Counted from the first letter of the stretch, positions 26,601-35,571 are shown. The stretch is 36,242 nucleotides of DNA from Campylobacter sp. W0018 (GCA_020135845.1 JACHTQ010000015.1:1-36242); one strand, 5' to 3'. The notes: generated from the sequence alone by a model not told the origin. Made by a program: numbers and translations.

Positions 26601-27299
26601 ATGAAAAAATGGCTTAAATTATTTGCTTTTACGGTTTTAATCGCTATTGTAATCTATATTATTTACAACTTTACAAAAAACGATTTTTCTTTAGAAGATT
26701 TTATTATAAAAATTTGGAATGAGCACGTTGAAACTTGGGGTTACTTGATACTCTTTTGCTGGAGCATCTTAGAAGGAGAACTTGGACTTATTTTAGCTGG
26801 AGTTGCAGCACATGATGGAAAAATGGATGTGATTTTAGCTATTTTTGTAGCAGGGCTTGGAGGATTTGTTGGGGATCAAATTTATTTTTATATTGGAAGA
26901 TATAATAAAAAATATATTCAAAAGAAACTTCGATCTCAAAGACGAAAATTTGCTGTAGCACATCTTCTTCTACAACGTTTCGGTTGGCCTATTATTTTCA
27001 TACAACGTTATATGTACGGATTTAGGACAATCATTCCTATGAGTATAGGTATTACAAGATATAGCAGTAAAAAATTTGCTATTATAAATCTTTTGAGCGC
27101 ATGGATTTGGGCTACCATCACTATACTTTTAGCATGGTATTTTGGCAGCTTAATCCAAACTTTTCTCCACTGGTCAAAAGAATGGATTAAAGAATACTGG
27201 TATCTTGCTGCTATTATTGTCATTGCCTTTTTATCAGGAATCATTTTCATTTTTAAACGTATAGAAAAAGCAATACTAAAAGAAAGGAGAAAAAAATAA
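26601..27299 (+). CDS. dedA: DedA family membrane protein
   Basis: DedA proteins are inner-membrane proteins related to the VTT/SNARE-associated fold; several act in flipping undecaprenyl phosphate or phosphatidylethanolamine across the membrane. Here an N-terminal span (about 5-23) precedes the DedA core, with the conserved Glu-rich re-entrant loop ILEGELGLILAGVAAHDG, GGFVGDQIYFYIGRY, the FGWPIIFIQRYMYGFRTIIP block (conserved Arg) and further C-terminal spans. The length of 232 is normal. It sits 9 nt after apt with AAGGAA as ribosome site and overlaps pepA by 1 nt. Substrate is unknown. Confidence 0.92.
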   Translation: MKKWLKLFAFTVLIAIVIYIIYNFTKNDFSLEDFIIKIWNEHVETWGYLILFCWSILEGELGLILAGVAAHDGKMDVILAIFVAGLGGFVGDQIYFYIGRYNKKYIQKKLRSQRRKFAVAHLLLQRFGWPIIFIQRYMYGFRTIIPMSIGITRYSSKKFAIINLLSAWIWATITILLAWYFGSLIQTFLHWSKEWIKEYWYLAAIIVIAFLSGIIFIFKRIEKAILKERRKK

Positions 27300-28750
27300 T
27301 GCAATTTATTTTTGAAGATAAAAAACTAAATTCTATTAAAGCTGATTTTGAAGTTATTTTTATTCAAGATAAAAATTTAAAACCATATAACGAAGAAAAA
27401 AATTTTTTCAAATTAAATAATTTTAAAGGCGAAGGTGCTCTATTAGATACAAGAAATTCTAAGCTTTTTGTAGAATTAAAAAGTCTATCTTATGAAGATA
27501 TCAGACTATGCTTTTTTAATATTTATAAAAATTTAGAAAAACTAAATATTAAAAGTATTAAATTACCTAGTGTTATTGGGGATTGCACTGTAAGAAGCTT
27601 TTGTTGTTTAGTAGAAGGTGTGCTATTTGGAGCCTATAATTTTAATAAATATAAAAAAGAAAAACAAACAAGCACGCTTAAAAAAATTATTATCTCAAGT
27701 CAGGAATTAAACGATAAAAAATTTGATTTAAGTGAAGCTAAAATAGGTTTAGAACGCGGACAAATTTTAGCCAATGCCACTAATTTCGCAAAAGATATAG
27801 TCAATGAAATTCCTGAAATTTATACACCTTTAAAGATGGCTGAAGATGCGCAAAAATTAGCCAAAGATCATAAAAATATCTCTTGTAAAGTTTATGATGA
27901 AAAATTCCTTATGAAAGAAAAAATGAATGCTTTTTTAGCTGTAAATAAAGCTTCAAACATCCCTCCTCGTTTAATCCATTTAAGCTATAAAGCTAAAAAT
28001 TCCAAAAAAAGAATAGTCTTTGTAGGAAAAGGTCTTACTTATGATAGCGGTGGTTTAAGCTTAAAACCTTCTGATTATATGGTAACAATGAAAGCTGATA
28101 AAAGCGGTGCTGCTGCTTCAATGGGAATCATTAAAGCTGTATCAGAGCTTAATTTAGATCTAGAAATTCATTGTATCTTAGGTGCAACAGAAAATATGAT
28201 AGGCGGAAACGCTTATAAACCAGATGATGTGTTAATTTCTCGAGAAGGAGTCAGTATAGAAGTAAGAAATACTGACGCAGAGGGTCGTTTAGTATTAGCT
28301 GATTGTCTTTCATATGCGCAAGATCTAAAACCCGATCTTTTAATTGACATGGCTACCCTAACAGGTGCGTGTGTGGTGGGTCTTGGAGAATTTACTAGCG
28401 GTATCATGGGTAATAATGAAGATTTAAAAAATGAATTTTATAAAAGCTCTAAAAAAAGCGGAGAATACGCAACGATTTTACATTTTAATCCTTATCTTAA
28501 AGATCTAATTAAATCCAACATCGCTGATGTTTGCAATGTTGCATCAAGCCGTTATGGCGGTGCGATAACAGCAGGACTTTTCTTGGATAAATTTATACGA
28601 CAAGAATACAAAGACAAATGGCTCCATCTTGATATAGCAGGACCTGCTTATGTGGAAAAAAATTGGGGATATTCAAATTTTGGTGCTAGCGGTGCTGGTG
28701 TTAGAATGTGTGTTAATTTTTTAATTCATCTCTTAAGGAAAAATAAATGA
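27299..28750 (+). CDS. pepA: leucyl aminopeptidase (M17)
   Basis: This is a cytosolic di-metal aminopeptidase that releases N-terminal residues from peptides; in some bacteria PepA is also a DNA-binding regulator. The M17 domain carries the metal and catalytic segments KGLTYDSGGLSLKPS, MKADKSGAAA and the family signature NTDAEGRLVLAD. The weakly conserved N-terminal domain (about 1-160) precedes it. The 483 residues are normal for C. jejuni-type PepA. The start overlaps dedA as TAATG and the end overlaps ychF by 4 nt. Peptides imported by CstA are a plausible substrate source. Confidence 0.95.
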   Translation: MQFIFEDKKLNSIKADFEVIFIQDKNLKPYNEEKNFFKLNNFKGEGALLDTRNSKLFVELKSLSYEDIRLCFFNIYKNLEKLNIKSIKLPSVIGDCTVRSFCCLVEGVLFGAYNFNKYKKEKQTSTLKKIIISSQELNDKKFDLSEAKIGLERGQILANATNFAKDIVNEIPEIYTPLKMAEDAQKLAKDHKNISCKVYDEKFLMKEKMNAFLAVNKASNIPPRLIHLSYKAKNSKKRIVFVGKGLTYDSGGLSLKPSDYMVTMKADKSGAAASMGIIKAVSELNLDLEIHCILGATENMIGGNAYKPDDVLISREGVSIEVRNTDAEGRLVLADCLSYAQDLKPDLLIDMATLTGACVVGLGEFTSGIMGNNEDLKNEFYKSSKKSGEYATILHFNPYLKDLIKSNIADVCNVASSRYGGAITAGLFLDKFIRQEYKDKWLHLDIAGPAYVEKNWGYSNFGASGAGVRMCVNFLIHLLRKNK

Positions 28751-29850
28751 GTCTTTCAGTTGGGATAGTAGGACTTCCAAATGTTGGAAAATCAACAACT
28801 TTTAATGCTTTAACCAAAGCACAAAATGCACAAAGTGCTAATTATCCTTTTTGTACAATAGAACCTAATAAAGCAATGGTAGAAGTTCCAGATACTAGAC
28901 TCAATGAACTTGCAAAAATTGTGAATCCAGAAAGGATTATGCACTCTTTGATTGAATTTGTAGATATAGCAGGACTTGTAAAAGGAGCCAGCAAAGGCGA
29001 AGGCTTGGGAAATAAATTTCTTTCTAACATACGCGAAACTGAAATGATTTTACATATAGTGCGTTGTTTTGATGAAGAAAATATAACCCATATTGAAGGC
29101 AAGGTAGATCCTATAAGAGATATAGAAATTATCAATACCGAGCTTATTTTAGCAGATATTGAGCAACTCAATAAAAAAATAGAAAAGCTTGCCAAAGAAG
29201 TTAAATCAAATCAAAAAGGCGCTAAAGAAAACTTAGAACTTGCCAATTTATTATTAGAGCATCTTAACAAAGGCTTGCCAGCTAGTTCTTATCCGGATAG
29301 GGAAAATGAATCTTATAAGAATTTAATCAAAGAATTAAGATTGCTTTCTGCAAAAGAAGTCATTTATGGAGCCAATGTTGATGAAGAAGGCATCAGTGAA
29401 GATAATCAGTATGTAAAAGATTTAAGAGAATATGCAAAAAAAAATAATCATGAAGTCATAAAGCTTTGTGCAAAAATCGAAGAAGAATTAGTTGGCTTAA
29501 GTGATAAAGAAAGTCGCGAATTCTTAAATTCTTTAGGTGTTAGCGAAAGTGGACTTGATCAAATCATACGCACAGCTTTTTCTAAACTTGGACTTATTAG
29601 CTATTTTACAGCTGGAGTTATAGAGGTGCGTTCTTGGACTATAAAAAAAGGATGGAAGGCACCAAAAGCAGCAAGTGTTATCCATAATGATTTTGAAAAA
29701 GGCTTTATAAAAGCTGAAGTGATTTCTTATCAAGATTATATAGAGCATGGTGGAGAAACAAAAGCTAAAGAAGCTGGAAAATTAAGACTTGAAGGAAAAG
29801 ATTATACTGTAAATGATGGAGATGTGATGCATTTTAGATTTAATGTTTAG
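28747..29850 (+). CDS. ychF: redox-regulated ATPase/GTPase YchF (OLA1 family)
   Basis: YchF is an Obg-related P-loop protein that prefers ATP and associates with ribosomes. G1 is GLPNVGKST (9-17), G3 is DIAGLVKGASKGEGLGNKFL, and a helical coiled-coil insertion and a C-terminal TGS domain (about 280-367, with VRSWTIKKGWKAPKAASVIH) follow. The 367 residues are normal. It is the last gene of the rpiB operon, overlaps pepA by 4 nt, and its stop codon lies inside a long hairpin shared with pckA. Confidence 0.96.
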   Translation: MSLSVGIVGLPNVGKSTTFNALTKAQNAQSANYPFCTIEPNKAMVEVPDTRLNELAKIVNPERIMHSLIEFVDIAGLVKGASKGEGLGNKFLSNIRETEMILHIVRCFDEENITHIEGKVDPIRDIEIINTELILADIEQLNKKIEKLAKEVKSNQKGAKENLELANLLLEHLNKGLPASSYPDRENESYKNLIKELRLLSAKEVIYGANVDEEGISEDNQYVKDLREYAKKNNHEVIKLCAKIEEELVGLSDKESREFLNSLGVSESGLDQIIRTAFSKLGLISYFTAGVIEVRSWTIKKGWKAPKAASVIHNDFEKGFIKAEVISYQDYIEHGGETKAKEAGKLRLEGKDYTVNDGDVMHFRFNV

Positions 29851-29873
29851 ATGAAAATCTAAACATTAAATCT
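29836..29873. terminator. 17-bp perfect hairpin spanning two convergent stop codons
   Basis: Arms 29836-29852 and 29857-29873 are perfectly complementary over 17 bp with a GAAA loop on the plus strand. The structure includes the last codons and stops of both ychF and the convergent pckA. It is probably a bidirectional terminator or mRNA 3'-end stabiliser; T-runs after it are short. Confidence 0.75.
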
Positions 29874-31440
29874 TTGGACCAAATTTACTAAATTCTAAAC
29901 CCTCTTTAACATCTTCATAGCGTTTAAAATTTGCTATAAACATTTTTGCAAGCTCATTTCTTTTTAAACAATATTCTTCCTTCTTTTTCCAAGTATTAAT
30001 AGGATTTAAAAGCAAACTATCAATTCCTATAATGTTTTTAGGGATAGCCAAATCAAATACTTCAAAATTTTCAAATTCGCAGTTATTAATACTTCCATCC
30101 AAAATCGCATTAATACAAGATCGAGTAGTCTTAATACTCATTCTTTGCCCTACTCCATAACTTCCACCAGTCCAACCAGTATTGACTAAAAAAACATTCA
30201 CGCTATACTGATCAATTTTTTCTCCTAATAATCTCGCATAGACAGTAGGATGAAGTGGCATAAAAGGCTCACCAAAACAAGCTGAAAATGTAGCCTGAGG
30301 TTCCGTAATTCCGCGTTCTGTTCCTGCTACTTTTGCAGTATATCCGCTTAAGAAATAATACATGGCTTGCTCTTTGCTTAATTTGCTAATAGGAGGTAAA
30401 ACTCCAAAAGCATCCGCACTTAGAAAAATAATATTTTTAGGATGCCCTGCTTTTAAAGTTGGCTCATGATTTTTGATATGATTTATTGGGTAAGATACCC
30501 TTGTATTTTCAGTCTTGGTTGCATCACTATAATCAACGCTTTTATCTTCTTTTAAAACCACATTTTCTAAAAGCGCATTTCTCTTAATGGCTGCATAGAT
30601 TTCTGGCTCATTTTTAGGATCAAGATTAATAGTTTTTGCATAACAACCCCCTTCGAAATTAAACACACCCTCATCATCCCATCCATGCTCATCATCTCCG
30701 ATTAGTTTTCTATTAGGATCTGTTGATAAAGTTGTTTTTCCAGTTCCACTTAATCCAAAAAATAAAGCCACATCTCCTTTTTCTCCAACATTAGCGCTAC
30801 AATGCATTGAAAGTTTGTTTTCAAGAGGTAACCAGTAATTCATCATAGAAAAAATACCCTTTTTCATTTCTCCACCATACCAAGTTCCGCCAATAACAGC
30901 AACATTTTCCTCTATGTTGAACAAAACAAAAACTTCGGAATTTAATCCATCTTTTTTAAACTCATCATTACTGCATTTGCAAGCATTATAAACAATAAAT
31001 TCGGGATTAAAATTTTCTAATTCTACTTGATTGGGTTCAATAAACATATTTTTTACAAAATGGGCCTGCCAAGCCACTTCAGTTACAAATCTTACAGCTT
31101 TTCGACTTTTTAAAGAAGCTCCACAAAAAACATCTTGCACATAAATATCTTTTCCATTGAGTTGTTTTTTAGCTTTATTTAAAAGTTTGTCAAATAAATT
31201 TTTTGTTATAGCTTGATTTACCTTACCCCAAGCTATATATTTACTTGAAGGCTCCTGATTGACAAAATATTTATCTTTTGGGCTTCTTCCGGTAAAAATA
31301 CCCGTATCAACACTAAAAGCACCACTTTGAGTGCATTGTCCTTCTTGATTAATATTTTCATGCTCAAACAATTCTTCATAACTTAAATTATGATAAATTC
31401 TACCCGTATTTTCTAAACCCAAATTTTCTATTTTGTTCAT
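29866..31440 (-). CDS. pckA: phosphoenolpyruvate carboxykinase (ATP)
   Basis: PckA converts oxaloacetate and ATP to PEP and CO2, the entry to gluconeogenesis; C. jejuni-group organisms lack phosphofructokinase and depend on this direction. The P-loop GLSGTGKTT (229-237) identifies the ATP-type enzyme, and [12 protein letters not shown] holds the metal-binding acidic residues. The RSPKDKY segment near residue 52 binds substrate. The 524 residues are normal. AAAGGATAAAAA precedes the ATG, 11 nt after the pycB stop, so pycB-pckA is an operon that runs from pyruvate through oxaloacetate to PEP. Confidence 0.97.
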   Translation of the reverse strand: MNKIENLGLENTGRIYHNLSYEELFEHENINQEGQCTQSGAFSVDTGIFTGRSPKDKYFVNQEPSSKYIAWGKVNQAITKNLFDKLLNKAKKQLNGKDIYVQDVFCGASLKSRKAVRFVTEVAWQAHFVKNMFIEPNQVELENFNPEFIVYNACKCSNDEFKKDGLNSEVFVLFNIEENVAVIGGTWYGGEMKKGIFSMMNYWLPLENKLSMHCSANVGEKGDVALFFGLSGTGKTTLSTDPNRKLIGDDEHGWDDEGVFNFEGGCYAKTINLDPKNEPEIYAAIKRNALLENVVLKEDKSVDYSDATKTENTRVSYPINHIKNHEPTLKAGHPKNIIFLSADAFGVLPPISKLSKEQAMYYFLSGYTAKVAGTERGITEPQATFSACFGEPFMPLHPTVYARLLGEKIDQYSVNVFLVNTGWTGGSYGVGQRMSIKTTRSCINAILDGSINNCEFENFEVFDLAIPKNIIGIDSLLLNPINTWKKKEEYCLKRNELAKMFIANFKRYEDVKEGLEFSKFGPKI

Positions 31441-31450
31441 TTTTTATCCT

Positions 31451-33229
31451 TTAATTGTTTTTATAAGTCGCAATCATTTGACCTTCACTAACACTATCAC
31501 CTACTTTTATATTAATCTTTTCAATCACTCCATCTTTAGGTGCGCTAACTTCAATTTCCATTTTCATTGCTTCTAAAACAGCTACAACTTGACCACTTTT
31601 AACTTCAGAATTCTCATCGATATGAATTTTAAAAAGCGCACCTGAAATTGGAGCTTGAATTCCTTGATTAGAATCAATGTTTTGAGTATTATTTTGCACC
31701 TTTTTCACACTTTTAATTTCCACTTTATCATCAAACCCAGAACTCACTTCAACAAAGTATTTATTTCCATTAACCTTTACTGTAAAATGATTTTCATCTA
31801 TATTTTGCTTAGGTGGCGTTGAATCGTTTTTACGTATATTGATTTTAGCTTCTCCTTTTAAAAAACTTATTCCTTTTTCTTTACACGTTGCTACGATAAA
31901 AATATTTTCATCATTTACTTCAATATTTTCTTTTTCTAATATGTTTTTAAAATAAGATATTCTTTTTGTTTCATCTTTATCTGCTAAATCAATCGCTAAT
32001 TCTTTTGTTGGCTCTAATCTAAGTTGCTCTGCTGCAAGTTTTACAACTTCATCATCAGGTTTAACTGGTGTTTTTCCAAAATAACCGAGAACCATTTTAC
32101 CGTACCCTTCAGCAATTTTTTTCCAAGGACCAAACATGACATTATTGAAAGCTTGTTGAAAATAAAATTGTGAAACAGGAGTTACTGAAGTGCCAAATCC
32201 ACCTTTTTCAACAACTTCACGCATTGCCTTAATCACCTCTGGAAAACGATCTAAAACATTATTATCTCTCATCATTTGCGTATTGGCAGTTAAAGCCCCG
32301 CCTGGCATAGGCGAAAAAGGAATTAAAGGATTAACCTTACCTGCTTCAGGAGGCAAAAAATAATCTTTAAGACAATCTTTTAAAATTTCTTCATATTTTA
32401 AAATTTTCTCCTCATCCAAACCGCCCAAATCATAATCTTTTCCTTTAAGCGCATGCATCATAGTTAAGATATCAGGCTGTGAAGTGCCTCCGCTAACAGG
32501 AGCCGCAGCTAAGTCAATACCGTCAACGCCTGCTTCTAAAGCTGCTAAATAACAGACCGCACTCACTCCAGCTGTTTCATGAGTATGAAGTCTTACATGG
32601 GTATTTGAAGGCAAAATTCTTTTTGCCATTTTAATCGTTTCGTAAATTTTATTAGGATTTGAAGTTCCACTTGCATCTTTAAAACAAATACTATGAAAAG
32701 GTATTTCTGAAAGTAAAATTTCTTTCAAAATCTTCTCATAAAACGGCACATCATGAGCCCCACGACATCGTGGAGGCAAATCCATTAAAGTGATACAAAT
32801 TTCATGTTTTAATCCATATTTAACAATGCATTCTGCGCTAAATTTAAGATTGTTAATATCATTTAAAGCATCAAAATTTCGAATAGTTGTTGTTCCGTGC
32901 TTTGCAAAAAGTTTTGCGTGCAATTCCACAAGCTCTCTGCTTCCAGTATCTAGAGCAACAGTATTAACTCCTCTTGCTAAGGTTTGCAAATTAGCATTTT
33001 TACCCACAACTGAACGAAATTTATCCATCATATCAAAGGCATTTTCATTAAGATAAAAATATAAACTTTGAAATCTAGCTCCACCGCCAAATTCAAAATG
33101 ACTAATCCCTGCTTCTTTTGCAGCTTCCAAGGCAGGTAAAAAATCTTTTGTTGAAATTCTGGCTCCATAAACTGATTGAAAGCCATCTCTAAAACTCGTA
33201 TCCATTACATCTATAAATTTTTTAGCCAT
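31451..33229 (-). CDS. pycB: pyruvate carboxylase subunit B (biotin-carrying)
   Basis: This is the carboxyltransferase plus biotin-carrier subunit of two-subunit pyruvate carboxylase; the same architecture occurs in oxaloacetate decarboxylase alpha. The N-terminal TIM-barrel starts with DTSFRDGFQS and includes the metal-binding HTHETAG and the lysine segment CFKDASGTSNP. A conserved PYC/OADA domain follows. The biotinyl domain is at the C-terminus with EAMKMEI (biotin on Lys556). The biotin carboxylase subunit (PycA) is not in the window; in C. jejuni it is encoded elsewhere. The 592 residues are normal. Linkage to pckA favours pyruvate carboxylase over a Na+-pump decarboxylase. Confidence 0.93.
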   Translation of the reverse strand: MAKKFIDVMDTSFRDGFQSVYGARISTKDFLPALEAAKEAGISHFEFGGGARFQSLYFYLNENAFDMMDKFRSVVGKNANLQTLARGVNTVALDTGSRELVELHAKLFAKHGTTTIRNFDALNDINNLKFSAECIVKYGLKHEICITLMDLPPRCRGAHDVPFYEKILKEILLSEIPFHSICFKDASGTSNPNKIYETIKMAKRILPSNTHVRLHTHETAGVSAVCYLAALEAGVDGIDLAAAPVSGGTSQPDILTMMHALKGKDYDLGGLDEEKILKYEEILKDCLKDYFLPPEAGKVNPLIPFSPMPGGALTANTQMMRDNNVLDRFPEVIKAMREVVEKGGFGTSVTPVSQFYFQQAFNNVMFGPWKKIAEGYGKMVLGYFGKTPVKPDDEVVKLAAEQLRLEPTKELAIDLADKDETKRISYFKNILEKENIEVNDENIFIVATCKEKGISFLKGEAKINIRKNDSTPPKQNIDENHFTVKVNGNKYFVEVSSGFDDKVEIKSVKKVQNNTQNIDSNQGIQAPISGALFKIHIDENSEVKSGQVVAVLEAMKMEIEVSAPKDGVIEKINIKVGDSVSEGQMIATYKNN

Positions 33230-33354
33230 GCTTTTTCCTTAGGCATTAATATCAATGTATTATACAAAGAAAATAATAACATTCTACACATAATAAACAA
33301 TAATAAAATAAAAAATTATTTAATATAAAAAATCAGATTAAAAAGCAAAAAAAG

Positions 33355-33386
33355 AATTTATTGAGTAAATTTTTACTCAATAAATT
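33355..33386 (-). terminator. intrinsic terminator of the NSS symporter gene
   Basis: A perfect 15-bp inverted repeat (arms 33355-33369 and 33372-33386) includes part of the symporter stop codon. On the reverse strand it is followed at once by CTTTTTTTGC, a good T-run. Confidence 0.85.
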
Positions 33387-34734
33387 AAAATTGTATATAA
33401 AATCCTATAAGTTTTGTTACCAAAACTACCAAAACTGCCAAAGGTGATATAAATCTTACAAAAATATACCAAATTTTAAAAAATATACCTCTCATATAAG
33501 GTTTAAATAAAATTTCCAAAGTTTCTTTTTTAATTACAAAGCCAACGAAAATTGCAATTAAAATTCCACCCAAAGGCATAATAATCTTACTAGAAAAACT
33601 ATCTAATAAATCAAAAAAACTCATCCCTAAAATTTTAAACTGCGTAGCATCTAAAGAAGATAAAATACATAAAATGCCCAAAATATATACAAAAATACCT
33701 ATTAAAGTTAAAGCTTTTTTGCGACTCATTTTAAAGGTATTAATCAAATAAAAAGCTGAAGGTTCTATCATGGAAACAGCTGAAGTAATACCGGCAAACA
33801 CCAAAGAAATAAAAAAGGCTGCCCCAAAAATATGTCCAACTAAACCAAGTTTTTCAAACAAAGTAGCCAAGGAAACAAAAACAAAACCTGGACCTTGTTG
33901 ATTAGAATCATATCCAAATTCAAAAATAAAGGTAAAAACAACAAGACCCATTAAAAGCCCTGCCAAAAGATTGATAAAAATAATATTTAAAGTACTTGTG
34001 ATGAAATTAGTTCGATCTGGCAAGCTTGCAGAATAAGTGATAATAGTTCCAACCCCTAAAGATAAACTAAAAAAGGCAAGCCCTAAAGCTTCAAGGGTAT
34101 TTGAAATATTGATTTTATGAAAATCAGGAATAAAAAGGAATTTTAAAGCTGAGACAAATCCATCTTTACTCATTGCATAAATAAGCATTAAAATTAATAA
34201 AATAAACAAAGAAGGCATCATCCAAACATTCCATCTTTCAATACCATTTTTAATGCCTTTAGAAACAATATAAAAAATAACAAAAAACACTAAAGTAAAG
34301 CAAATAAATTGACTTAAAAAATCATGAGCAGTAAGATTTTCAAATTCGATTTTGCTTAGCTCTAAGCTATTTGGTAATTGTCCAATCACGCTCAAATAAG
34401 CATATTTTACCACCCATCCAATCACCAAAGCATAAAAAGATACAATTAAAATTGAACCTATCATGGTAAAACCTACAAAAGACCAAGCTTTTTTATATTT
34501 AGGCGCTAATTTTTTATAAGCATTAACTGGATCTTTTTCGCTGATTTTTCCAATACTTAATTCTGCTAAAAAAATAACAAAACCCACCCCTAAAGTTAAA
34601 ATAATATAAAGCAAAATAAATGCAGATCCTCCACTTTGTCCTACAAGAGTTGGAAATTTCCATGCATTTCCCAAGCCTACAGCCGAACCTGCAACAGCCA
34701 AAATAAAACCTATTTTTGAAAATTTAGAGCTCAA
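33385..34734 (-). CDS. Na+-dependent NSS-family transporter
   Basis: This is a LeuT-fold sodium:neurotransmitter/amino-acid symporter of the inner membrane. TM1 carries the unwound Na+-binding motif GSAVGLGNAWKFPTLVGQSG (16-35), and about 11-12 spans are visible in 449 residues, typical of bacterial NSS proteins. Substrate is probably an amino acid but cannot be read from the sequence. The start is TTG at 34734 behind TTAAGG. C. jejuni, as I recall, has two tandem homologues here (Cj0934c and Cj0935c); only one is present in this window. It is divergent from atpE. Confidence 0.92.
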   Translation of the reverse strand: MSSKFSKIGFILAVAGSAVGLGNAWKFPTLVGQSGGSAFILLYIILTLGVGFVIFLAELSIGKISEKDPVNAYKKLAPKYKKAWSFVGFTMIGSILIVSFYALVIGWVVKYAYLSVIGQLPNSLELSKIEFENLTAHDFLSQFICFTLVFFVIFYIVSKGIKNGIERWNVWMMPSLFILLILMLIYAMSKDGFVSALKFLFIPDFHKINISNTLEALGLAFFSLSLGVGTIITYSASLPDRTNFITSTLNIIFINLLAGLLMGLVVFTFIFEFGYDSNQQGPGFVFVSLATLFEKLGLVGHIFGAAFFISLVFAGITSAVSMIEPSAFYLINTFKMSRKKALTLIGIFVYILGILCILSSLDATQFKILGMSFFDLLDSFSSKIIMPLGGILIAIFVGFVIKKETLEILFKPYMRGIFFKIWYIFVRFISPLAVLVVLVTKLIGFYIQF

Positions 34735-34866
34735 AATACAACCTTAAAATATATTTTAAAACGCTTATTAAAGCAAAAAAAGTTTTAATCTTTTATGAAA
34801 GAATATAAATTTACATAATTATTTCAATAAAAATAAAGATAAAACATGATAGCATTTCGGAATTAA

Positions 34867-34935
34867 CTTAAATCTTTAAATTAGGTATCAAGTAGGGATA
34901 CGCAAGCCGAAAGTATTTAATCTCAAAGATTTAAG
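34867..34935 (+). promoter_or_regulatory. structured leader upstream of atpE
   Basis: A perfect 11-bp outer stem (CTTAAATCTTT 34867-34877 / AAAGATTTAAG 34925-34935) encloses a 47-nt segment that is G-richer than its surroundings. Inside it, GATAC (34897-34901) can pair with GTATC (34885-34889; loop AAGTAGG), or its ATAC can pair with GTAT (34913-34916), a mutually exclusive choice. The atpE ATG is 33 nt downstream. It resembles a cis-regulatory RNA, but I cannot match it to a known class. It could equally be an independent small RNA. Confidence 0.45.
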
Positions 34936-34968
34936 ATAAAAAATTTTATAATGCAAAGGTATTTTATT

Positions 34969-35316
34969 ATGAAAAAAATATTTTTTCTATTTTTAGCTTT
35001 TTCAGCGGTAGCTTTTGCAGCTGAAACAAATAATTTGGTAGAACAAGAGGCTATGAATACATGGATTAAAGCTTTTTCAGTTTTAGCTGCTGGTTTAGGA
35101 TTAGGTTTTGCCGCACTTGGTGGCGCTATCGGTATGGGAAATACAGCTGCAGCAACTATAGCAGGAACAGCTAGAAACCCAGGTCTTGGACCAAAATTAA
35201 TGACTACAATGTTTATTGCTTTAGCTATGATTGAAGCGCAAGTAATTTATGCACTTGTTATTGCTCTTATAGCGCTTTATGCAAACCCTTTTATAAAATT
35301 TATTCCTGCATCTTAA
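34969..35316 (+). CDS. atpE: ATP synthase F0 subunit c
   Basis: Subunit c forms the proton-driven rotor ring of F0. Two membrane helices are visible: a Gly/Ala-rich one (about residues 30-52, GLGLGFAALGGAIGMGN) and a C-terminal one (about 75-105) with the ion-binding carboxylate Glu in MIEAQVIYAL. The cytoplasmic loop is ARNPGLG. An N-terminal signal-like segment (MKKIFFLFLAFSAVAFAAE) makes it longer than the ~80-residue E. coli protein, as in other Campylobacter. I chose ATG 34969, 9 nt from AAAGG, over the ATG at 34951, which would include the ribosome site. As in C. jejuni it stands apart from the other atp genes. Confidence 0.95.
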   Translation: MKKIFFLFLAFSAVAFAAETNNLVEQEAMNTWIKAFSVLAAGLGLGFAALGGAIGMGNTAAATIAGTARNPGLGPKLMTTMFIALAMIEAQVIYALVIALIALYANPFIKFIPAS

Positions 35317-35321
35317 AAAAT

Positions 35322-35343
35322 AAAGGCCCTATTTTGGGCTTTT
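35322..35343 (+). terminator. weak intrinsic terminator of atpE
   Basis: An 8-bp stem with one G-T pair (AAAGGCCC / GGGCTTTT, loop TATTTT) follows the atpE stop by 5 nt. Its T-run is the arm's own TTTT and it ends 2 nt before tRNA-Leu, so read-through into the tRNA is possible. Confidence 0.6.
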
Positions 35344-35345
35344 GT

Positions 35346-35431
35346 GCGGTTATGGTGGAACTGGTAGACACGCCATCTTGAGGGGGTGGTGCGCTCAGCG
35401 TGTGCGAGTTCAAATCTCGCTAACCGCACCA
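35346..35431 (+). tRNA. tRNA-Leu (anticodon GAG)
   Basis: The 86-nt sequence folds as a class II tRNA with an encoded CCA end. The acceptor stem is GCGGTTA / TAACCGC, with discriminator A. The D-arm contains TGGTAGACACGC. The anticodon arm is CCATC-TTGAGGG-GGTGG with anticodon GAG. A long variable arm is present, and the T-arm is GCGAG-TTCAAAT-CTCGC. The anticodon reads CUC/CUU leucine codons. Its 3' end borders a decayed integrase region, which is typical of a tRNA used as an attachment site. Confidence 0.97.
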
Positions 35432-35438
35432 TTTATAC

Positions 35439-35473
35439 TATAAACTACTATAAGTAAATATAAACTGCTATAA
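35439..35473. repeat. two 15-bp direct repeats at 20-bp period
   Basis: TATAAACTACTATAA (35439-35453) and TATAAACTGCTATAA (35459-35473) differ at one base and are exactly 20 bp apart, about two helical turns, starting 8 bp after the tRNA-Leu CCA end. Confidence 0.75.
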
Positions 35474-35571
35474 ATATCAAACTCAAAAAAATATTTATAA
35501 AATAGGACTTTGAAGCTATTTGAAACCTAAATTAAAGTTTTTTCCATTAAAATCTATTTTGAAAAATTTTT

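Noticed and set aside
34947..34952. TATAAT just before the atpE ribosome site as its promoter
   Set aside because: It would start transcription at about the ribosome site and leave almost no leader; a promoter further upstream is more likely, though not identified.
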